Assembly: GCF_016808335.1 (NCBI RefSeq)
Contig: NC_053141.1
Span: forward strand, 18,917,756-18,981,755
From: Panicum virgatum
Taxonomy: Eukaryota; Streptophyta; Magnoliopsida; Poales; Poaceae
Length of the DNA stretch: 64,000 nucleotides
Direction: 5' to 3'
Shown here piece after piece: positions 23,939 through 36,843 of this stretch (position 1 is its first letter; every line of letters begins with the position of its first letter). The position numbers and the translations under genes were made by a program. The notes under the pieces were generated by a model that saw only the letters and a program-made list of their open reading frames with translations, was not told the DNA's origin and made no database searches.

Positions 23939-25553
23939 TCATGATTGAAACAAATTATGGCACTGCCCTTGCTCAGCTGCAACTAATTGAATCGAAAGAA
24001 CTCGCCGAACCACCAAAGCATGATCTAGTGTACTCACAATATAAGCACACGAGGTTGAATTAGTAGCAGGTTGAAATGCACAATCTTGTTGTGAAGAACT
24101 AGAATCTTCCAAATCATTGAAATCAGCAAGTAACTCATCAAAATCACCATTAGTGATCTCTTCTGGATGCAGAGGAACAACAGCTTGGGATAAGTCATCT
24201 TGAGCAAAATCTTGAATAGATTGAATGGCCAAACAATTCAAGCCTAACTCATATTCACCATCCTCTGCTTGATACTCACAAGTGTCAAGAGTATCATCTG
24301 CAAATGCTATAGTATTAGTCTCGCCCTCCTTTTCACTCTGAGAATCATAAGAACCATCAGCAAGTCCTATAATAGCATGCCTATTGGGGCATTCAGCTTG
24401 CTTATGCTCATGACCACCACACATAAAACACTCAATCTTACTTGTCATCCTCTGGGCTGCAGCATAGGAGTTGGACTGATTGGAACTCACAGTTTTGCCT
24501 TTTGCATCAATTTGTTTTTGCAGAACCTGAAACTGAACGAGGGGCTGCACAAGATGGAGTACAAGTGACAGCAGATGTGTGCACCCTTGACCCTTGCTGT
24601 TGTGAATGGGGCCCTGGAGTAAAACTATTATGAGGCAAAAACGAAACACGGTTTTTATAAGATTCAGCAAGCTGCCTTTCTGCTTTTTTTTACAAAGTGA
24701 ACTAATTCAGTGAGATTTGTGTAATTAGTCATGTCCACTTTATCAGCGATTGGTTTATTGAGTCCAACCAAGAAATGAGCCATCATGGATTCCTCATCCT
24801 CAGTTATCCCCGTACGGAGTAGGCACATTTCCAGATAATCAACACTGCGAGTACCTTGCACAAGGCGTTTGAGCCGCAAATGCAAGTCACGAGAATAATA
24901 TGTAGGAATGAAACGACATCTCATTTCCCTCTTCATTTCTTCCCATGTGATACGGTCATGTCCAACTCGATGGTATTCTGCACAAACTTGATTCCAGCAA
25001 GCTTTGCCTTCTTTTCAGCAGGGTAATCGTACAGATCAAATATCTGGTCCACCTTGGTCTCCCACTCAAAATAAGCATCAGCATTTTCCTTGCCATTAAA
25101 TGTAGGTATGGAAACTTTAACTCTGCCCAAGCCATCATCATCACGGCATCATTCAGGATCACGACAATGTCGATCGCGATGTCCATCATATCCACGAAAC
25201 TGATTGTCACCATAATTTCCAAAGTGGCCAAAATTAGCACCACCTTGAGCAGCAAAACCACCATGCTGATCATCATCCGCAGAATCAGAATTATCATCAA
25301 AATCAAAATCTGCAACACGTCCAATTGGAACTCACCATGCACGACCAAAAATTTGCGGCCGTCGATAAGCTCCACCAAAATTACCAAAGTCAATAGTAAG
25401 CCCTTGGCCACCAGCACGGCCACGGCTAGTGCCACAACCATCACCACCTGCAACAGCATGACGTGCAGCTTCATCTTGAAGCCGTGCAGCTACTGTCGCC
25501 AACGTAGCAAGATCATCATTGACATGGGCATCAGCATGAATATTGACGCTCAC
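23939..25553 (-). pseudogene. Chromovirus gag (capsid and zinc knuckle), frameshifted
   Basis: Pieces in successive frames are 25332-25553 (Gly/Arg-rich start), 24933-25130 (IPTFNGKENADAYFEWE), 24664-24936 (CRFIPTYYSRDLHLRLKRL) and 23939-24670. The last contains the CCHC knuckle CFMCGGHEHKQAEC (C-x2-C-x4-H-x4-C), followed by an acidic spacer. This is the Retrotrans_gag arrangement; the protein would form the virus-like particle and bind RNA. Several frame changes preclude translation as one product. Confidence 0.78.
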
Positions 25554-25624
25554 TGACGATCATTTCCAGCCGTAAACTTGATCAGAAAATCATGAGAGTT
25601 TGCATTTCTTACACGCATCTTTAT

Positions 25625-27071
25625 CCAAATAAATCCTTAAACCACACTTTATCCTTTAGAAAATGCGAGATGTGTTTTTGAGCAAATATGCAGGTTGCAA
25701 CCACACTTTGGCCTGACATGTAATCACAGAAAATATCAGAGCACTGATTTAGCTCAAACGGACCAAGTGTAGCCCAAGAACCAACCCAAATCCACTCAAG
25801 ACAAGCCGTGCCCCAGTGTTCATACAAGAGGAGGCCCAGACAAGCCCATAAAACAAGATTGGGGGCGGTTGGCGCCACTGGCAGGCCGGCCGACCAGCCT
25901 GATCGGCCGACTGACCTGTGGGCCCCACTGCCTTAAACTTGCTGGTGGCAGCTTGGGATTGGCTCACAACGTCGGTTTGCTGAGGATTGGCGGCTTCTCA
26001 CTCATAGCTCCCTGCTATAAATACAAGGGGGGTAGAGAATGAGAACACACACACCACACTCATCTCTCTTCTCAAGTTCATCTTGCTTAGTCTATAGGTT
26101 TAGTGGAGTTTAGGAGAAGTCTAGGAGTCATCAAGTCACTGGAGTTGCTCGGGAGTTCTAGTATGGGTTCATCTCTAGCTCTTTCTTGTAATATTCCGTC
26201 GTATGTAATAGAATTAGACTATGGTTACCGATATCTACTCAAAGTATGTTCTGAGTTATCGATTATGTGCTTCTTGATCTAGTTGCGTTATCATACGATG
26301 CTTGCATTGCATGATCGCCCTGTGCTTGCGATGGTTAACATATTGGCCTTAGAACTCTATCAATTGTGCCAGTATTCGTATGTTTGCTCTAGCATGATGT
26401 TTGTCCATCCGGAGGGTGGGGGCTCCGCACGGGATACTAGAGTATCGCTTTCTAGTGTAGACATGGTGTCTAGATTAGCTCAGTGTTGCTGGGTGTCAAC
26501 TATACTCACAGTTTGTAGAGGTAGCCAGCAGGTGGTGACAGCCCTGTTCGAGCCGTAGTAACCCTCCATGTTCAGTATGGGGGGTAGGAGGTGTATAAAG
26601 CCGCCGAGGTGTATGGGCTTCTCTCGTTGCTTCGATAGCGGTCTCCCAGTTGTGTAGTTTAATCTCTGACGATCTAACCATAAGATAGCATAGATATGGC
26701 TAGCCTAGCGCAATTCACTCGAGCTCTAACTTCTTCCTTGCTCCCGGCCTATAGCATCTTCTTTTATTTTATTTATCTTGAGGGTAGTTGTGTGTGTGTG
26801 TCACACTACCTGCTACCATGTTATATATCTTACCCCTGTTTATGCAAGAGGACATCCAATCTAGATAAAGTTCATTAACTAGCTTATACTCCTTCATTCA
26901 CCACCTTCCCTACGGAAATATAAATGACACCCCGGTATACTCCCAGGTAAAATGCTATAGTGGTATTCCATACGCTTGCAGATTTATTCGTGGTTCATGA
27001 AATACCTGCACCCCCTTGGTGTCTGCGGGAGTCATCGCTGTCTCTCAGAGGTGAGTTGGTAGGCGCCAACA
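25625..27071 (+). repeat. Athila-like 5' LTR with TATA box
   Basis: The sequence ends GGTAGGCGCCAACA at 27071, eight bases before a canonical primer-binding site. A TATA box, CTATAAATAC, is at 26015-26024, with a GC-rich TCGGCCGACTGACC segment upstream. A long GT-rich and pyrimidine-rich transcribed part follows. The left end is uncertain because it abuts the chromovirus remnant without a clear TG. Confidence 0.65.
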
Positions 27072-27079
27072 AGCATTTT

Positions 27080-27097
27080 TGGCGCCGTTGCCGGGGA
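27080..27097 (+). promoter_or_regulatory. Primer-binding site of Athila-like element
   Basis: TGGCGCCGTTGCCGGGGA directly follows the LTR plus a short spacer. This is the motif used by plant Athila-type elements and is usually assigned to tRNA-Asp. A variant (TGGCTCCGTTGCCGGGG) is at 52524-52540 on the minus strand. Confidence 0.8.
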
Positions 27098-27233
27098 AGG
27101 CACAGATTGAAATTATATAGGCAAAAGTTATGAACTGAATCGAAATTGGTATTGGCTTGCCAAACAGGCTAACTTGGCTTTGTTTTCTGTCTTTGTTGAT
27201 GTGAAAACAGGGTAGTGTATAACCGTTTTCGAC

Positions 27234-28054
27234 TTGCCGCGAAACTTTCATTCCGATCCAGAGTCACTTCTAAGGAGGACTCGAGCTCGTCTCATATCTC
27301 CTCAGAGACCACTCTCGGCAACCGAACCAATCATTGCATCGTCGTCAACTTCTCAAGCTATGGCCCAGAAGACACTCTGTGATTACTCTGCTCCGTCTGC
27401 TAACCAGGTACCCACTGGGCCCGAGGTTAACATAGGAGGAGAAAATTTCGAGATCAAGATGGGTCTCATTCCGATGGTGCAGGCCAGCCCTTTCTGTGGC
27501 AAGGCCAATGAGGATGCCAGCGCTCATCTCCAGCAGTTCCTGGAGCTCTGCAGTACTTTTGTTATCAAGGGAGTATCTCAGGATGCTATCCGGCTCCGTC
27601 TACTCCTGTTCTCTCTTCTGGGGAGAGCGAAACAATGGTTCTATGCTAACAAGACCGCTGTGGACACTTGGGACAAATGTGCCAAGGCGTTCCTCGCGAA
27701 GTTCTTCCCGATGGGCAAAACCAATGCTCTTCGCGGAAGGATTTCGAACTTCTAGCAGGCATCTAATGAGTCAATTGCTAAAGCTTGGGAGAGACTTCTG
27801 GAGTACATTCTTGCATGTCCACACCACGGAATGGACAATTGGCTCATTCTCCAGAACTTCTACAACAGCAGTCATCCTGTGATCATGTGGATACCACTGC
27901 GAGTGGAGCCTTCTTCTCGCTGATCATTGAAAGAGCTACATCATTAATTGAGAAGATGGTGTCCAACCAAGGCTGGAGCGATGATCGTCTCCAATCATGC
28001 CACCGAGGCATGCAGGAAACGACCCGAGTTTCTGAAAGGAGAACCCAAATCCCT
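27234..28054 (+). pseudogene. Athila-like gag, N-terminal two thirds, truncated
   Basis: The open frame from 27234 encodes an N-terminal Arg-rich leader and the gag core (MVQASPFCGKANEDASAHL, LLGRAKQWFY, FLAKFFPMGKTNALRGRI). It stops at TAG (27753-27755). The minus-strand relative at 51234-52391 has Gln-Gln at this point, so this is a CAG-to-TAG stop. The homology continues (AWERLLEYILACPHHGMDNW) through frameshifts to about 28054. There the sequence is replaced by an unrelated LTR beginning TGTATCATCG. Protease, pol and the 3' end are absent. Confidence 0.82.
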
Positions 28055-28491
28055 GTATCATCGTGATAGTTCCTGGATCAGTAGCTATCACATACAGAAC
28101 TCATTTCACTTAGATAACACAGACATACGACGATGAAAATCATTACATGGGTTTAATTATTAAATAACTCAAAGAGTTGTGGTACGAAAATCAGAGTACA
28201 AGCCACTTTGGGCTAAAGGAAAATAATCAGAAGTCGGAAGCGGTAGCTATTCTTCTGGGCATTCTTCGTCTTGATGTCTCCTCTTCACAGGCAGCTCAGA
28301 GTGTAGCTCGAACCGTCCTTAGCTTCATCCTTCATCTTCAAGCTTGATCCATGAGTCGAATCCTGCATCTACCAGACTATCCCCAAGGACGGGATAGGTT
28401 CACGTCACCATCCGCATGCAAGCTTTAAGTGGATGCAATAAGGTATAAAAAGTAGCCAACGGATAGGCTGGGATTTCCTATGCAAGCACAA

Positions 28492-28576
<85 letters not shown>

Positions 28577-30394
28577 ACTCTCTGACACGGGTCATACCGG
28601 CACCGGTCAAATCCCGGGGCGGTGCAGGAACTCCCTCTCCCTGCACCTCATCTGACTCCGCAGGGGGATGTGGACTAGAGGGAGGTAGAAATCTAGGTTT
28701 ACTACTCTAGATGAAGTAACAGAAGAGTAGGAATGTATATGACCGAGTACGCGGCTATACGTATAGTTTTCATCCTGCAGGGATTGCGCGCATGTACCCA
28801 CTCGCCCCATCGCCCGCCGATCTGTCCACCGACTGACTCCGAGGCACCGGTCTACTAAGAACGAGACTAACCACTACAGCACCATCCTGTCCTCCCAGGT
28901 TGGGATGCATCCTCTCGTAAGAGGTCACCCTGGAGTTGTGTGGCCCCACCCCTTGCCATCCGGAGTTTATATAAGGCCCATGCTACTCCCGCATCGGGCC
29001 TCCCCCGCACATACCCTACTTCTAACAGGTCTGGTGATGCGCATAGCTAGCTCGGACCGGGTCCACCCTCATAGTGGATAAGTGGCGTGCACGTTTACAA
29101 AGTCCCACAAATCATAGTTACCGCATATGTCCATAAGAGCCGGGGCAAGCACTCTTCACGCAGTCCTCCGCAGTGGTCCGCCAAAGGCACCCATAATAGG
29201 TATTGCCTCTCATTGGGCACCCATAACAGGTATTACCCCTCCTTCTCTTCTCTTTCCGCCCCCGCCACAGGTGCTCCCCAGAATGTGCCCAATACACATT
29301 CCCGGCGGGTAGCTTGCCCCCGCTAAAAGCCCTATCTCTGGCTCCTCACAAAGTGGATCTCAAGCATGCCAAGACTATCATATCATGGAATTTCCCATAC
29401 TCATTCTCTCTCATAGTAGCCAAAGCATCCAAAACTCAATCAAGGTATAATAGGGATGCAAGGAATACGATATATAAGTAGACCATGCAGGCTTATCTCA
29501 CACACACACAAGTAAGCAATAGCAATTCTAGCAAGCAATACCTAATAGGATTTGAAGTCATAGATGGGCGTGAACCTGGTAACTCTTCGTAGTCCTCCGA
29601 GGTCTCGGGGGCTTCTCGTAGTCTGGGACATCCTTCTGGGTCTTCTGGGCATCCGGGGCGTCGATCAGCTCCTTCTCGTAGGCACCTAATTGTAATTACG
29701 TATAACTACTATAAGGACTAAAGTGCAAAAATGCACTAAAACTGCTCAATTAAGATCCAACCACACAACAAAACCTATTCTAACATGTAGATCATGATTT
29801 TAGAAGAATTATGAAACTGGTTTCATAATTTTTGGAGCTACGGTTAATTTATTACGAATTTTTGAAGCTTAAATCATTTTCTAGAATTAATAAATGATTA
29901 TCAAAAAACACTCAGTTAGTGACATGTGGCAGCCTCTGGGCTTGCCACGTGGCATGATGATGTCAGCACGATGTCATCATGACATCATCCAGGGGGTGGG
30001 TCCGCTGACGTCAGCAGTGGGCCCTGCTAACGTCAGCGTTGACTAAGTCAACGCTGACTATTGACTGGTCAACGGGTCCAGGGCTCGAGGGTCCACGTGT
30101 CAGCAGCCACTGGGTCTCACCGATAGGTGGGACCCACATGTCAGCGCCGGTTTAAACGAAAAAGAAAAAGGAAAAGTTTAAAAGGGTTAACGGGCTCAAA
30201 ACGCTACGGGCTGGCTCGGCTCGGCCCAAAATGGCTCGGGGGAACGGGCCGGCTCGGGCTGGTTCAGCTTGTCGGGCCATTCGTTCTTCTTCTTTTTCTT
30301 TTCTTCCTTTCCTCCTTTCTCTCATGGACCGGCGGCCCATCCTCTTCCTTCTCCTTCCTTCTCTTGCTGACAGCGCAGGCCCGCGGGGCAGCGG
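28055..30394 (-). repeat. Long LTR-like segment, probably Tekay/Del-type gypsy, interrupted by Copia
   Basis: From TGTATCATCGTGATAG at 28055 to the Copia insertion at 30394 there is no coding frame of note. The segment resembles long grass gypsy LTRs: ATTGCGCGCATGTACCCACT near 28783, a TATATAAGG box, repeated CACCCATAATAGGTATT/CACCCATAACAGGTATT near 29190-29230, tandem TGACGTCAGC motifs near 30007-30050 and a pyrimidine tract near 30285-30365. Orientation minus is inferred from the end type. Family assignment is from general resemblance only. Confidence 0.45.
28493..28573. repeat. (TA)n microsatellite, about 40 units
   Basis: An uninterrupted alternating TA tract of 81 bases lies inside the LTR-like segment. 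Confidence 0.97.
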
Positions 30395-31665
30395 TGTTGG
30401 AAATATGCCCTAGAGGAAATCATATTTTCTTGTATTCATGATTAATAAAGTGTTCTTTGAATATCCATAGATGACAACTTGTATTGATTAATGCTTATGT
30501 GAAGTATTTGTGAAACTCTTTACTTGTATGGATATTCTAAAATGTTCCTAGTCGGAGTTCATGTGAGGACGCACATGAATATTAGACTAACACATGTATT
30601 ACTTGATTGACTACATTTCATAAGTCATGGACATGGGGATATCAAACTAATACTGTGGGCTCATGTGAGACATGAGACTGAACTAACCCAACACGAGATG
30701 ATGACTTCTCATTACACAATATGTACGCTGTGTCCTTAAACATGAGATGTGAACCGACTTACTTAGGAGCCATCAAACGCTATTCCGTAACTGGGTAGTT
30801 ACAAAAGTGGCTTTCGGGTTTGTCAAGAAGCATGCTGTGAGACATTATCAGTCAAGATGGGATTTGCCCCTCTCTACATGAGAGAGATATCTCTGGGCCC
30901 CTCGAGTGACTCAGATCAAGAAGTGCATGGCCATGCGAAGGTTAAGAGTTAACCAAGGATCTGAATCACGGTTTCGAGAAAGAGAGGTCAGCTTGGAGCT
31001 AGACCAAATATCGTGAGGCATGTATATGACATTGTGACGGCTCAACGAATATGTTCTTTGTGTGCGTATAGGAGTTGACATGTCTTGCTAGAGGCCACTG
31101 TCTGCTATTGGGCTGAGTAAGAGTACTCGGGCCATGCCTATTCGCATGTGAGCCCATAGGGTCACACACTTAAGGGAAAGAAGCCTGATAAGGATAAGAT
31201 CAAAATTAGACTGGGTTAGGTGCACTAATGGGCCTCTCAAGCCCAAAAGGGGCGTCCAAGGTGGGGCCCAAGAGGAGACCACCTAGGAGGCACCCCAAGG
31301 GCTATAAAAGCAAAAGGGTGGTGCCCAAAGGAAAAACCTAATCTGTGCTACCGTACCCATGTGTGAACAGTAGCCGCCCCTTCCTGTGCGCCAAGCCCTA
31401 GGTCGCCCTCGCGGACCTAGCAGTCCGGATCACGAAGCTTCTTCCCGTACGTGTGGACTTCGTGGAGGTGATGTGCTTGCTGCACAAGGATGAGCCGTTC
31501 GTGAGGTGGTTCACGGAACTGCACTGCCGGCTTCCAAATGCACTACACCAACGCACTACAGAAGTTCCGCACCCGCGCGTCTAGTGGTAATCCCGTGATC
31601 TATAACAGCAGTAATTCCTGGGTATGGGTAGAAAAATCTTATTTTTCGATGCCCATTTCCCTACA
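30395..31665 (+). repeat. 5' LTR of the Copia element
   Basis: The LTR starts TGTTGGAAATATGCCC and ends ATTTCCCTACA. TG...CA termini, 1271 bp, and directly followed by a primer-binding site. A TATA-like GGGCTATAAAAGC near 31300 fits the promoter. No second copy is present in the window. Confidence 0.85.
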
Positions 31666-31666
31666 G

Positions 31667-31683
31667 TGGTACCAAAGCCGATG
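31667..31683 (+). promoter_or_regulatory. Copia primer-binding site
   Basis: TGGTACCAAAGCCGATG follows the LTR after one base. It is a two-mismatch variant of the TGGTATCAGAGC motif complementary to the 3' end of initiator tRNA-Met. Confidence 0.75.
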
Positions 31684-33019
31684 TTGCTGGTTATAGGTTC
31701 GTGGTGCATGCATATGGAGATATGCATGGCGTAGATGAAATAATAATCCTTGTTTCATGCCCTCGCTACGATGGTCGTGTGACGAATTACTCATACCGGT
31801 CGGATATCCGCCATCGGAGTTAAGTGACACACATAAACCCAGTCACAGCATCAGGAGATCAATGAGATTGATCATATCAAAACTTTGGATGGTTCGCCAT
31901 ATGCATGAGATGCACAAAGCAGATTGGATCTGCTCACCGAGTTGTGAGGCAAAAACATGCTGTTCGGTAAAACAGCCATAACTTTTGCATATGAACTCGG
32001 ATTGAGGTGATTTTTATATGAAAATTCATCTACAGAAAATTTTGCACACGATGAAACTGCTACAAGCAGTTTTGCTGAATTTAGATTTGCGAAATTCGGC
32101 TAAGAAGATCGAGTTTTCGGCAATTTAAGTTTGGACGTCGGAAGCGATTAACTCTGTTTTGCAGGATTTTGTGATCGGTATGGTCCCTATGTGTGTGAGA
32201 TCTGTGTGTAATTGTTTCATGACTTGCGTGTCGTGAGTATGAAAATTTGGCAGAAGCCATATGAATTGTTACATTTGATGTAATGGCCTGCGTGCCAACT
32301 TGTGATGATCCGTACCAACAATGTAACTAGATTAAGGTAGTTATAGTTCTTGGAGGCTTCATCACATGGAGGATGGTGCACATAAGTCATGGAGATGGAG
32401 ATCAACATGGGGAATAGGTTCTATGGAGATGGAGATCACCAAAAGAACATGGGCTATACTGATTCACAACCATATGCTTGTCGTTCTTATCGTTTTACTT
32501 CAATATGGGACAAAGAGTTTTACGCATACGGTAGAAGTAGAATGATTGATCCCTCACAAACTTTAAGTTATTATGCCCTACCAACTAAACTTTGCACTGT
32601 CCCATGTCATGTACGATTGGTGGTGGGTCTATGAAATTAGGGCGCCACCAGTTTTCCTTGGCTAGACATGTTTGTATCGGATATTTACACGCATAAAGGT
32701 TGATTAGCTTGACAAGGTTATCTTAACGGTTAAGGACCTTGGGGCATAAAGGTTGGGATCCAAGACATAGAGATGTCACCCAACAACAAGAGTCATATGT
32801 GATATGATTAGCAAAGAGTTGCTTACCGATCTATCTAGTCTTCTAGTGGTGATGCTAAAGCTCACTAGTCGACTTGATAGTTGTGGATCTTGAATCGCTA
32901 AGAATCAATAGAGGGATATTGATTTTAGTGGGAGTAAATTCTGTTAATTTCTTAATGTCGTTTACTCCATCATGAATATGTTTGTCTTAGTATTTTGCAT
33001 AATTATTTTGTTGTAGATC
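31684..33019 (+). other. Copia untranslated leader
   Basis: About 1.3 kb separates the primer-binding site from gag. I see no domain or repeat. It contains purine-rich GGAGATGGAGATCA repeats near 32390-32440 and a TTAGTGGGAGTAAATTC segment near 32925. A long leader is usual for this Copia type. Confidence 0.4.
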
Positions 33020-33583
33020 ATGGTCCGCAATAACACCCAATCCTTTTCATTGTGTTCGGTCCTTGAGAAGGACAAACTGAATGGGACTAACTATGCGGAT
33101 TGGATCCGCAACCTGAGAATTGTTCTCAGGGCAGAGAAAAAGGAAGATGTTCTGGATACCCCATTACTAGAAGAGCTTGCTGATGATGCACCTGCTGAGG
33201 AAAAGACTGCTTACAGAAAGGCTTGTGATAACAACCTTGAAGTAAGCTGCCTTATGCTCGCTTGCATGGAACCTGACATATAGATGCAGTTCGAGACAAA
33301 CCATGAGGCACACGATATGATCGTGGCGCTTCAGGACATGTTTCAAACTCAGGCCAGGACTGAAAGGTTCAATGTGTCCAAGACCTTTGTCGAGAGCAAG
33401 CTGGCAGAAGGCGCTGTAGTGGGTCTGCATGTAATCAAGATGATTGGTTACACACAGAGGTTGGAGAAGCTGGGCTGCCCACTTGGCCAAGTGTTGGCCA
33501 CTGATTTCATTCTCACCTCTTTATTGCAAGTTATGGGAACTTCATCTCGAATTACCATATGCATGGGGCTGAAAAGGGTCTGA
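33020..33583 (+). pseudogene. Copia gag with in-frame stop
   Basis: The frame starts MVRNNTQSF and includes LNGTNYADWIRNLRIVLRAE, the typical UBN2/DUF4219 start of Copia Gag. A TAG at 33281-33283 interrupts it; the same frame continues (HDMIVALQDMFQTQARTERF) to 33583. The zinc knuckle lies downstream in a different frame, implying a frameshift around 33540-33570. The protein would form the particle. Confidence 0.85.
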
Positions 33584-35643
33584 CTGAACTATGTGGAATG
33601 CTCAAGACAGCAGAGAGTGACATCAAGAAGAGAACAAGCGGCGGCCATGTGATGGCTGTCCAGAACAAGCCTACTTTCAAGAAGAAAGGTTCTTCTTGGA
33701 GGAAGAAGGGCAAGGCTAAGGTTGCGAACCCTAAGCCAAACCCTGCACCCAAGGCTAAACCTGGACCAGCTGTAGGTAATGAGTGCTTTCATTGTCACGA
33801 GAAGGGACAATGGAAGAGGAATTGCAAGTTGTACCTCGCCTCGTTGAAGAACCGTTCTTCCACCTCAGATATGCTTGTTATTCATATTACAGAAATATTT
33901 CTCGCTAATTCTTGCTTTAATTCTTGGGTATTTGATACCGGATCGGTTGCTCACATATGCAATTCGATGCAGGGACTAACAAAGAGTAGAAGCGTTGGAA
34001 GAGGAGAAGTTGACTTCCGCGTCGGCAATAATGCAAGAGTTGCTGTTGTGGCCGTCGGGACGATGCAACTTCACCTACCGTCAGAATTTGTCTTCGAGCT
34101 TAGTAATTGTTATTTTGTTCCTAGTTTGAGTCGAAACATTGTGTCTCCTTCATGTTTGATGAATGATGGTTATTCTTTTGTGAGTGAAAACAATGGTTGT
34201 GCTATCTCTAAGAATAATATGTTTGTGGCTTTTGCATCCATTGTGAATGGGCTATTTGTTTTAAATCTTGATGATTCACCTATCTGTAATATTAATGCTA
34301 AAAGGCCTCGGCTTGCTAATTTTAATCCTACCTACATGTGGCATTGTCGTCTCGGTCATATAAGCGAGAAACACATGAAGAATCTCCATTCAGATGGACT
34401 TCTAACTTCGTTTGATTTTGAGTCATACGAGACATGCAAAGCTTGTTTGCTAGAAAAGATGACCAAGATGCCATTCATAGGTTTTCCAGAGAGAGCATCG
34501 GACTTACTGGAACTCATACATACTGATGTATGTGGTCCAATGAGCTCGACTGCTAGAGGTGGATTCCAATACTTTATAACTTTCAATGATGACTTAAGTA
34601 GATATGGCTATGTCTACTTGATGAAGCATAAGTCTGAAACTTTTGAAAAGTTCAAAGAATTTCAGAGTGAAGTTGAAAATCAGTGTGGAAATAAAATTAA
34701 AGCTTTACGATCTGATCGTGGAGGCGAATATCTGAGCCACGAGTTTAGTAGTCATCTAAAGAGTTGCGGAATCGTTCCACAACTTACGCCGCCTAGAACA
34801 CCTCGGAGAAACGGTGTGTCTGAGCGACATAATCAAACTCTGTTGGACATGGTTCGATCGATGATGAGCCAGTCGTACCTACCATTATCGTTTTGGGGTT
34901 ACGCTCTAGAAACAGCAGCTTTCACATTAAACAGGGTACCGTCTAAATCCGTAGTTAAGACACCATATGAGATGTGGACTGGAAAGAGTCCCAGTTTGTC
35001 TTTTCTGAAAATTTGGGGCTGTGAAGCATTTGTCAAACGTCTGCAGTCTGACAAGCTTGCACCCAAATCGGATAAGTGCATTTTTGTGGGATACCCAAAG
35101 GAAACTTTAGGGTACTACTTCTACAATCGATCTGAGGGCAAAGTGTTTGTCGCTCGGAATGGAGTTTTCCTAGAGAAAGAGTTTCTCAAAGGAGAGAAAA
35201 GTGGAAGAACGGTGCAACTCGAAGAATTTCGAGATGAGCCAATAGAACAAGACTCTACAAGTGATGCTAATGTAGCTGAACAAGTTGAGATGCCTATGGC
35301 AACAGAAGCACCTCCGCAACCACGAAGGTCAGCAAGGCTCCGCGCAGCGCGGGAATTATTATTGTTAGACAATGATGAGCCTACGACACATGCAGAGGTG
35401 ATGGCAGACCCTGACTCCGAGAAATGGCAAGATGCCATGAAATCCAAAATAGAATCCATGAAGGAAAATCAAGTTTGGAACTTGATAGACCCGTCTGATG
35501 GTGTGACAACCATAGAGTGCAAATGGATCTATAAGAAGAAGAAAGATATGGATGGAAATGTTCACATCTATAAAGCTCGACTTGTCACAAAGGTTTTCGA
35601 CAAGTTCAAGGAGTTGACTATGACAAGACCTTCTCGCCTGTAG
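33559..35643 (+). pseudogene. Copia knuckle, protease, integrase and RT start, 694 codons
   Basis: Domains in order: knuckle CFHCHEKGQWKRNC (about residue 74), where the usual His is Gln; protease with FDTGSVAHI (DTGS active site intact, about residue 125); pre-integrase zinc finger (WHCRLGHIS ... CKACLLEKM); integrase core with HTDVCGPM, RSDRGGEY and NGVSERHN (DDE intact); and the first RT residues (WQDAMKSKIESM ... ECKWIYKKK). The frame is lost near 35600 inside RT, where the family continues KARLVAKGF, and ends at 35643. So the N-terminal two thirds of pol are remarkably open while RT is separated from it by a frameshift. Confidence 0.9.
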
Positions 35644-35708
35644 CGCTATTTAAATCTGTTCGAATTATTCTAGCTACTGCTGCATATTTCGATTATGAAA
35701 TATGGCAG

Positions 35709-36843
35709 ATGGATGTCAAAACAGCTTTCCTTAATGGAAACCTAACCGAGGACGTGTATATGATACAGCCCGAGGGTTTTGTCAATCCGAACAATGCTAG
35801 AAAGATATGCAAGCTTCAAAAATCCATTTATGGATTAAAGCAAGCATCTCGGAGTTGGAATATTCGTTTTGATGAAGTAGTCAAAGGGTTTGGCTTCATT
35901 AAAAATGAAGAAGAAGCTTGTGTTTATAAGAAGGAAAGTGGGAGCTTTGTTGCATTTCTAATCCTATATGTGGATGATATATTGCTGATTAGAAATGACA
36001 TTCCTATGCTTGAGTTTGTAAAGACTTCACTGAAAAATAGTTTTTCGATGAAGGATTTAGGCGAAGCAGCATACATTTTGGGCATCAAGATCTATAGAGA
36101 TAGATCAAAAAGGCTTATAGGATTAAGCCAGGATACTAATATTGACAAAGTGTTGAAACGGTTCAACATGGAAGAGGCAAAGAAAGGGTTCTTGCCTATG
36201 TCACATGGCATACATCTTAGCAATAGTCAGTGTCCTACGACAACTGATGAGCGGGATCGCATGAGCAAAGTTCCATTTGCTTCGGCAATTGGGTCTATTA
36301 TATATGCAATGATAAGTACCCGTCCAGATGTTTCTTATGCTCTAAGCGTTACAAGTAGATACCAGTCTGATCTGGGTGAGAGTCACTGGACAGCTGTGAA
36401 GAACATTCTTAAGTACTTAAGAAGAACTAAGAATGTGTTTTTGGTCTATGGAGGTGAGGAAGAGCTCGTTGTAACGAGTTACACCGACGCTAGCTTTCAA
36501 ACTGACAAAGATGATTCAAAGTCCCAATCAGGTTACGTGTTCACAATAAATGGTGGTGCTGTTAGCTGGAAGAGTTCCAAGCAGGAGACAGTGGCCGATT
36601 CTACGACAGAAGCCGAGTACATCGCAGCTTCGGAAGCTGCGAAGGAAGGTGTTTTGGATAAGGAAGTTCTTTGTTGAGCTTGGTGTGTTCCCTAATGCCT
36701 CTAGCCTGCTGGATCTCTACTGTGACAACAGTGGAGCCATTGCGCAAGCCAAGGAGCCAAGGAATCACCAGAAGAGCAAACACCTTTTGCGGCGATTTCA
36801 TCTCATTCGAGAGTTCATCGATCGGGGTGAGATCAATATATAA
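35709..36843 (+). pseudogene. Copia reverse transcriptase and RNase H, frameshifted and truncated
   Basis: The 35709-36677 frame contains MDVKTAFLNGNL, KSIYGLKQASRSW and LYVDDILLI (YVDD active site intact). The RNase H follows with YTDASFQTD and STTEAEYIAASEA. A one-base shift near 36650 moves the rest (LYCDNSGAIAQAKEPRNHQKSKH) to the 36550-36843 frame. The last ~30 residues of the family and the LTR are missing. The protein copied element RNA into DNA. Confidence 0.88.

Larger units (their letters stand above)
20331..25560 (-). mobile_element. Degenerate Ty3/gypsy chromovirus-like element body, LTRs not found
   Basis: Read on the minus strand from about 25560 to 20331, the order is gag with a zinc knuckle, protease, reverse transcriptase, RNase H, integrase, and a C-terminal tail with GPIKRSRAKQL near the end. 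The order and tail ([14 protein letters not shown] followed by an acidic/RT-rich end) fit plant chromoviruses (CRM/Reina/Tekay type). Every gene has frameshifts or stops, and I see no LTR, primer-binding site or TSD at either edge. It lies between copy A and an Athila-like LTR. Confidence 0.78.

Noticed and set aside
25167..25556. Plus-strand frame rich in Ile, Ser and Thr
   Set aside because: It is the antisense shadow of the chromovirus gag.
28480..28710. Open frame of repeated Tyr-Ile from the (TA)n tract
   Set aside because: It is translation of a microsatellite in an LTR, not a gene.
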